Shown: positions 56,923 to 61,727 of the stretch, one piece after another
Position numbering within the stretch: position 1 is the first letter of the stretch
Layout of the letters: every line of letters starts with the position of its first letter
Source of the DNA: Mycobacterium kyogaense
GTDB taxonomy: Bacteria; Actinomycetota; Actinomycetes; Mycobacteriales; Mycobacteriaceae
Direction: 5' to 3'
DNA length: 61,727 bases
Assembly: GCF_003254575.1 (NCBI RefSeq)
Contig: NZ_QJUA01000034.1
Coordinates: 1-61,727, forward strand
Notes under the pieces: model-generated
Told to the model about the DNA's origin: nothing
Database searches by the model: none
What the model saw: only the letters and a program-made list of their open reading frames with translations
Translations under genes and position numbers: made by a program

Positions 56923-58592
56923 CGCAACAGGCCGGACAGCAGCCGCCGATGCATCGGTTCGGCCGGCGCGCTGGCGGCAACCCGCAGCATCTCCTCCACG
57001 GTCGTGAACTTGACGCGCGGCCGCTCACCCCTGCCCCGTGCCACCTCGGTGGCGTCGATCGCGCGCCACCCGGCAGCATCGACGACCTCTGGTGCTCGGC
57101 CCCGCACGAACCGGTCCAACGCCGAAGGCTTGTGGCTCGGGGCGGGTAGCAGGCCCGCGTTGTAGTCGGCGACAAGGGTGTGCACGGTCTGCGCTGCGCA
57201 CGACTTGTTCGTGCCGATGAAACCCGTGGGCCCGCGCTTGATCCAGCCGGCGACGTAGCTGCCCGGCGCCGGGGCATCACCGTCGAGAACCCGGCCGCCG
57301 TCGTTGGGGACGACGCCGGCCGCCTCGTCGAACGGCAGTCCCCGAATGGGCATGCCTCGGTAGCCGATGGACGTCAGCACCGTGCCGGTGTCGAGCGCGA
57401 CCACCTCGTCGGTGCCGGTGACTCCGAACTCCACGCCCGTCACCCGTTGCTCGCCGAGCACGCGCCGCGGAGTGAGGTTGTAGGCCAACCGAATACGCGG
57501 GCCGGTGATGGGCGCGGTGCTGTCACCGAGCTTGCTCAGGATCTCAAGTTTGCGGCGCGTCAGATCGTCGGCCGCCTCGGCGAGATCCTCCCGCACGCGC
57601 TGATGGTCGCTCGCGTCGAGTACCAAGTCACACCGGGCCGTGAGCCCGATCAGCTCGGGCAGCGTGAATGCCGACGCCGCCGGACCACGCCGCGCGGCGA
57701 TCACCACCTCGCGGACACGCGACTCGCGCAGCGCCGCCAACGCATGATCGGCGATGTCTGTGCGCGCCAACGCATCCGGTTCCGCAGTCAGGATTCGCGC
57801 GACGTCGAGAGCGACGTTGCCGTTGCCGACGACGATCACCCGCTCACCGCTGAGATCGACAGCCAGATCGGCGAAGTCGGGATGGCCGTTGTACCACGCC
57901 ACGAACTCGGTGGCGGTGCTCGCACCCGGCAGGCTCATCCCCTCCACGTCGAGGCGCTTGTCTGTGGGCGCACCGACGGCGTAGAGCACCGCATGGTGAT
58001 GGTCGAGCAGTTCGTCATGCGTGAGATCCGATCCCACCTCGACGTTGAGGTAGAACCGGAAGTCTCGACGGGCGGCGATCCGGTCGAACAACGCGGTGAC
58101 CTGCTTGGTCGCCTGATGGTCGGGAGCCACGCCGGCACGCGCCAAACCGTAAGGTGTGGGCAGCTTTTCGAACACATTCACCTGCACGCCCGACTGGGTG
58201 AGCAGCTCGTCGGCGGCGTACATCGCCGCGGGTCCGGAGCCGACGATCGCGACCCGCAGCGGGCCCCCGCCGCGGGCGTGCACCATCGGCGCATCCGGGA
58301 CAGGCGCGAGCTTGGAGGTCGGCGGCAGCTTGCCCTCCCGCTTCGGATAGAACCCGGCGTTGATCTCCACGAACGGGAGCTGCTCGTTGCTCAGACGGCT
58401 GTCCGGGGCGATCGCCCCCACCGGGCACGCCGACACGCATGCGCCGCAGTCGACGCAGGCGTCCGGATCGATGAACAGCATCTCGGCGGTGGCGAAGCCC
58501 GGTTCATCCGGTGATGGATGGATGCAGTTGACCGGGCACGCGAAAACACAGGACCCGTCGCTGCAACACGACTGGGTGATGACGTGCGGCAT
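56919..58592 (-). CDS. fprB: Ferredoxin-NADP reductase FprB (ferredoxin-fused)
   Basis: A 557-residue fusion of an N-terminal ferredoxin domain and an adrenodoxin-reductase-like flavoprotein. Cys clusters SCCSDGSCVFACPVNC and CVDCGACVSACPVGAI sit in residues ~8-60. The FAD motif VAIVGSGPAAMYAADELL follows at ~112, and an NADP site around VIVVGNGNVALDVARIL. It matches Rv0886 FprB. It passes electrons from NADPH through FAD to its own iron-sulfur clusters or to partners. It lies 14 bp downstream of the AurF-like diiron protein, a plausible electron acceptor. ATG at 58592. Confidence 0.95.
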   Translation of the reverse strand: MPHVITQSCCSDGSCVFACPVNCIHPSPDEPGFATAEMLFIDPDACVDCGACVSACPVGAIAPDSRLSNEQLPFVEINAGFYPKREGKLPPTSKLAPVPDAPMVHARGGGPLRVAIVGSGPAAMYAADELLTQSGVQVNVFEKLPTPYGLARAGVAPDHQATKQVTALFDRIAARRDFRFYLNVEVGSDLTHDELLDHHHAVLYAVGAPTDKRLDVEGMSLPGASTATEFVAWYNGHPDFADLAVDLSGERVIVVGNGNVALDVARILTAEPDALARTDIADHALAALRESRVREVVIAARRGPAASAFTLPELIGLTARCDLVLDASDHQRVREDLAEAADDLTRRKLEILSKLGDSTAPITGPRIRLAYNLTPRRVLGEQRVTGVEFGVTGTDEVVALDTGTVLTSIGYRGMPIRGLPFDEAAGVVPNDGGRVLDGDAPAPGSYVAGWIKRGPTGFIGTNKSCAAQTVHTLVADYNAGLLPAPSHKPSALDRFVRGRAPEVVDAAGWRAIDATEVARGRGERPRVKFTTVEEMLRVAASAPAEPMHRRLLSGLLR

Positions 58593-58606
58593 GTTCTATC
58601 GCGGGC

Positions 58607-59635
58607 CTACGCCACCGAGGCCAAGTGCTCGCGCTGCGGCTCGCTGCGGTAGCGGCTGGGCCGCCCACCGATGCGGCAGATGCGCCACATCAGCTTGGCG
58701 AAGGGGTTCATCAACCCGGTGTCGTGGGCGAGCATCCGCACGTCGCCGAACATGTCTCGCAGCATCTGCCGCGACTCCGGCGACTTGAAGAAGATGTCCT
58801 TGCGCACCGAGCGCGGGATGTCGAACTCCTTCCAGAACGCGCGCGGCGGCACGATGATCGCCGAGCACAGCACGCGCATCACGATCGGAACGTAGAGCGA
58901 GAGCCAGAACCTCTTGCGACGCGGCAGATCCGGAACCCGCTTGCGCAGGTATTCGTGCGCGAACGAGATGTGGCGGGCCTCTTCGGCGACGTGAATCGCC
59001 ATGACTCGCTCCATGATCGGATGCAGCGCCTTGCCTTCGCGCAGCACGTTCTTCTGCGTGTGGTCGATGGGCTCCTCGCCGGCGAGGATGCCGAACCAGA
59101 ACGGGATCGGCAGCGGCCCGGCGACGAGCGGGATCGCAGGCTGGATCCACTTGAGCAGCTTCGGCATGCCCGGCACGTCAGCCCCGATGCGGTTCACCAT
59201 CTCCTGGAACATCAGGGTGTGGTTGCACTCCTCGACCGCCTCGTGCAGGCAGTAGCGGTACTCGGGAGAGCCGTTGGGCGTCCAGAACGCGTACTCCATC
59301 AAGCCGCGGATCAGGATGGACTCGAAGTGCAGACCGACTTTGGCGACGTTGGCCTGACGCCACATGCCGATCTCGATCTGCCGCTCCTTGGGCTGCGAGC
59401 GGTACCACTCGTGCTTGCCGATGGGATCGGTCGCCGGCAGAATCCAGCGCTCGTCGTTCGGCTTCACCGCGAACTCGGGCGAGTCCCAATCGATGTCCGT
59501 GTACGGGTTGAAATTGCGCCGCACCGAGCCCTCCGAGAGGGTCTGCAGCGTGTTCACGTAGTCGACGTCGTCGAACACGTCCATGTTCCTGCGCCACCGG
59601 CGAATGATCTTCGTGCGTGCTTCTTTGACTGCCAT
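58607..59635 (-). CDS. AurF-like diiron oxygenase family protein (Rv0885-like)
   Basis: A 342-residue protein of the AurF / diiron N-oxygenase-like family. Two iron-ligand helices are visible: LHEAVEECNHTLMFQEMV and AIHVAEEARHISFAHEYL, each with the E-x(2)-H-type pattern of ferritin-like diiron proteins; an earlier Glu is in GLHFESILIRGLMEYAF. The C-terminus carries basic, hydrophobic segments that may associate with membranes (LSLYVPIVMRVLCSAIIVPP). It matches Rv0885 in position. Proposed roles of relatives include N-oxygenation or fatty-acyl chemistry; unknown here. ATG at 59635 with GGAGG just upstream decides the start. Operon with fprB. Confidence 0.88.
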   Translation of the reverse strand: MAVKEARTKIIRRWRRNMDVFDDVDYVNTLQTLSEGSVRRNFNPYTDIDWDSPEFAVKPNDERWILPATDPIGKHEWYRSQPKERQIEIGMWRQANVAKVGLHFESILIRGLMEYAFWTPNGSPEYRYCLHEAVEECNHTLMFQEMVNRIGADVPGMPKLLKWIQPAIPLVAGPLPIPFWFGILAGEEPIDHTQKNVLREGKALHPIMERVMAIHVAEEARHISFAHEYLRKRVPDLPRRKRFWLSLYVPIVMRVLCSAIIVPPRAFWKEFDIPRSVRKDIFFKSPESRQMLRDMFGDVRMLAHDTGLMNPFAKLMWRICRIGGRPSRYRSEPQREHLASVA

Positions 59636-59851
59636 CGGGAGCCTCCATCCCTCACGTCGAGGTTTACATTCCAGTACCCGTTGTCCAAGGACAGTACCCG
59701 CGGTCCCATGAATTGAACAGGGCAATCTCCTGAATGTGCGCTGAGCGCGTTATCCCGATCACACGTGACGCACATCACAGCACCAGGTCCTGTCCACACC
59801 GGATGACCACCGCCGTGAATACCTGCACCGATCCGGTTCTACGCTTGCCCC

Positions 59852-60967
59852 ATGGCTGCGGACCTCACGATTCCCGACGACCTCAAGCCCCGCGACGGCC
59901 GCTTCGGCTGCGGACCGTCCAAGGTGCGCCCCGAGCAACTGACCGCGCTCGCCGACGCGGGCCACCTGTTCGGCACCTCGCACCGGCAGGCCCCGGTCAA
60001 GAACCTGGTCGGCCGTGTCCGCGACGGGCTGCGCCAGCTGTTCTCGCTGCCCGACGGGTACGAGGTGATCCTCGGCAATGGCGGCTCCACCGCCTTCTGG
60101 GACGCCGCGGCGTTCGGGCTGGTCGACCAGCGCTCGCTGCACCTGACCTACGGCGAGTTCAGCGCGAAGTTCGCGTCCGCGGTGGCAAAGAACCCGTTCG
60201 TCGGCGACCCGGTGGTGATCAGGGCCGACGCCGGGAGCGCGCCCGCGCCGACCACCGACCCCTCCGTCGACGTCATCGCGTGGGCACACAACGAGACCTC
60301 CACCGGCGTCGCCGTCGGAGTGCAGCGCCCCGACGGCGCGGGTGAGGCCTTGATCGTCATCGACGCCACCTCGGCTGCCGGCGGTCTGCCCGTCGACATC
60401 ACCGCCGCCGACACCTACTACTTCGCCCCGCAGAAGAACTTCGCGGGCGACGGCGGTCTGTGGATCGCGCTGATGTCACCGGCCGCGCTGGCCCGCGTCG
60501 AAGCCATCGCGGCGTCCGGCCGCTGGGTGCCCGAGTTCCTGTCGCTGCCCATCGCGATCGAGAACAGCGTCAAGAACCAGACCTACAACACCCCCGCGAT
60601 CGGCACGCTGGTGCTGCTCGCCGAGCAGATCGACTGGCTGCTCGGCAACGGTGGACTGGACTGGGCGACCAAGCGCACCGCGGACTCGTCGTCGCGGCTG
60701 TACTCCTGGGCCGAAGCCTCGTCGTTCGCCACCCCGTTCGTCGCCGACCCGGCGCTGCGCTCGGCCGTCGTCGGCACCGTCGATTTCAACGACGACGTCG
60801 ACGCCGCCGCCGTGGCCAAGACGCTGCGTGCGAACGGCATCGTCGACACCGAGCCGTACCGCAAACTCGGCCGCAACCAGCTGCGGGTGGGCATGTTCCC
60901 GGCGGTCGAGCCCGACGACGTGAGTGCCCTGACGGCCTGCATCGACTGGGTCGTCGGACAGATGTAG
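59852..60967 (+). CDS. serC: Phosphoserine aminotransferase SerC
   Basis: A 371-residue PLP enzyme converting 3-phosphohydroxypyruvate to O-phosphoserine in serine biosynthesis, actinobacterial type. It starts MAADLTIPDDLKPRDGRFGC; phosphate-binding GPSKVRPEQL and TSHRQAPVKNLVGRVRDGL follow, then EVILGNGGSTAFWDAA, AWAHNETSTGVAV, and the PLP Lys195 in YFAPQKNFAGDGGLW. All catalytic elements are intact. It lies 216 bp from the divergent AurF-like gene; that gap shows no ORF and must hold two promoters. sepH follows 88 bp downstream in the same direction, as in M. tuberculosis. Confidence 0.97.
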   Translation: MAADLTIPDDLKPRDGRFGCGPSKVRPEQLTALADAGHLFGTSHRQAPVKNLVGRVRDGLRQLFSLPDGYEVILGNGGSTAFWDAAAFGLVDQRSLHLTYGEFSAKFASAVAKNPFVGDPVVIRADAGSAPAPTTDPSVDVIAWAHNETSTGVAVGVQRPDGAGEALIVIDATSAAGGLPVDITAADTYYFAPQKNFAGDGGLWIALMSPAALARVEAIAASGRWVPEFLSLPIAIENSVKNQTYNTPAIGTLVLLAEQIDWLLGNGGLDWATKRTADSSSRLYSWAEASSFATPFVADPALRSAVVGTVDFNDDVDAAAVAKTLRANGIVDTEPYRKLGRNQLRVGMFPAVEPDDVSALTACIDWVVGQM

Positions 60968-61055
60968 CGACTGCCGCGTGTCATCGCGGTAACGGCGAGA
61001 TAACGCAGTAGGGTGACCGCGTATCGGGCTCAGTGCGGCCCGAGAGGAGGTCGTC

Positions 61056-61727
61056 ATGCGGGAACTGAAAGTCGTCGGACTCGAAGTCAACGGCACCCGG
61101 ATCATCTGCGAGACCGACGACTCCGCGGAGAAATTCGTGCTGCGCTCCGACGAGCGACTCAAGGCCGCAGTACGCGGCGACCGGGCCGGCTCGAACCAGA
61201 CCACGATCGATGTCGAGGTGCCGAACGTGCTGCGCCCCAGGGAGATCCAAGCCAAGATCCGCGCCGGAGCCTCGGTGGAGCAGGTCGCCACGGCCGCCGG
61301 CGTCGACATCGCCCGGGTGGAACGATTCGCCCACCCCGTCCTGCTCGAGCGCTCCCGCGCCGCAGAGCTGGCCACCGCCGCGCACCCCGTGCTGTCCGAC
61401 GGCCCGTCGGTCCTGACGCTGCTCGAGACCGTGACCGCCGCGCTGATCGCCCGCGGGCTCGACCCCGAGAAGACCGAATGGGACGCCTGGCGTAACGAGG
61501 ACGGCCGCTGGACGGTGCAGATGGCGTGGAAGGCCGGCATGTCCGACAACGTCGCGCATTTCCGGTACGCACCCGGCGCCCACGGCGGCACAGTGACCGC
61601 CTTCGACGACGCGGCCTACCAGCTGATCGACCCCAGCTACGCCCGGCCGCTGCGGCCCCTCGCCCCGGTGGCGCAGCTCGCCCTCGGCGACCCCGAGCCA
61701 GTCGCCCCGGCCCCCAAGCCCGCTCCC
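61056..61727 (+). CDS. sepH: Cell-division protein SepH, N-terminal part (runs off the window)
   Basis: The first 224 codons of a DUF3071 protein continuing past the right edge. MRELKVVGLEVNGTRIICET and EKFVLRSDERLKAAVRGD, then VPNVLRPREIQAKIRAGASV and EQVATAAGVDIARVERFAHP, a helix-turn-helix-like region, match SepH/Rv0883c. The next segment (LDPEKTEWDAWRNEDGRWTV, FRYAPGAHGGTVTAFDD) is the conserved N-terminal domain. SepH binds FtsZ and promotes its assembly in actinobacteria. The ATG at 61056 has a strong GAGAGGAGG 8 bp upstream. A Pro/Ala-rich linker begins at the window end (VAPAPKPAP). Confidence 0.93.
   Translation, partial: MRELKVVGLEVNGTRIICETDDSAEKFVLRSDERLKAAVRGDRAGSNQTTIDVEVPNVLRPREIQAKIRAGASVEQVATAAGVDIARVERFAHPVLLERSRAAELATAAHPVLSDGPSVLTLLETVTAALIARGLDPEKTEWDAWRNEDGRWTVQMAWKAGMSDNVAHFRYAPGAHGGTVTAFDDAAYQLIDPSYARPLRPLAPVAQLALGDPEPVAPAPKPAP

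Noticed and set aside
1..61727. tRNA, rRNA, insertion sequences and integrases
   Set aside because: No tRNA-like cloverleaf region, rRNA-like sequence, transposase motif or terminal inverted repeat with target duplication was recognised on reading; covariance and profile searches would be needed to be certain.

Overview
The window looks like a high-GC mycobacterial chromosome, most likely a rapidly growing Mycolicibacterium-type species. The evidence is two mycolic-acid cyclopropane-synthase-family methyltransferases, EchA6, AccD3, CtpE, PrrA/PrrB, GltA2, CitA, FprB, SerC and SepH. From memory, the order of about 20 genes between 17.4 kb and the right edge follows the M. tuberculosis Rv0910-to-Rv0883c neighbourhood, read here in the opposite orientation. 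No tRNA, rRNA, insertion sequence or CRISPR array was seen. Layout: 0-2.3 kb is an AT-richer accessory patch (AraC regulator, small secreted protein) bracketed by a direct repeat of the 3' end of a GNAT gene. 2.3-10 kb holds small metabolic genes, two mycolate-type methyltransferases, an amidohydrolase/aldehyde dehydrogenase pair and small proteins. 10.0-14.1 kb is a compact six-gene minus-strand operon: alpha-keto-acid dehydrogenase E1 alpha, E1 beta, a free-standing lipoyl domain, an acyl carrier protein, a KAS III and an SDR, with no E2 catalytic domain and no E3. It is the best candidate in the window for an undescribed pathway. Then come an ammonium transporter (with a possible GlnR box) and an esterase.

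17.4-25.5 kb is the conserved echA6 - metallo-hydrolase - serine hydrolase - ctpE - antitoxin-like - toxin-like minus-strand operon, with accD3 divergent. 25.5-42.6 kb is an insertion relative to my memory of M. tuberculosis: a YhgE/Pip-type membrane protein with a degenerate ABC ATPase, an active-site-intact crotonase, an epoxide hydrolase, two acyl-CoA synthetases with a divergent GAF-LuxR regulator, three consecutive ABC exporter half-transporters and a K+ channel. Between the second and third ABC genes lie four 32-bp tandem units, each carrying a ribosome-binding site and start codon and each forming an ATGA-coupled mini-ORF (a MIRU-like architecture).

42.6-61.7 kb is again core: prrA-prrB, an FKBP prolyl isomerase with a duplicated vestigial 3' end, an SDR, a DUF2630 protein, an FAD oxidoreductase, a MarR/MFS pair, gltA2, TetR, MFS, pdxH, citA, a glyoxalase-fold protein, a DUF4239 membrane protein, fprB beside an AurF-like diiron protein, serC and the start of sepH.

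Shared themes are acyl-CoA and fatty-acid handling (echA6, accD3, two FadD-type ligases, crotonase, KAS III/ACP operon, methyltransferases), citrate-synthase entry to the TCA cycle, and envelope transport. Genes are tightly packed, with many ATGA, GTGA and TAGTG overlaps that imply translational coupling. Convergent gene ends are often separated by strong palindromes, one of which occurs in two related copies. All family names are from recognised motifs and remembered relatives; no database search was run.
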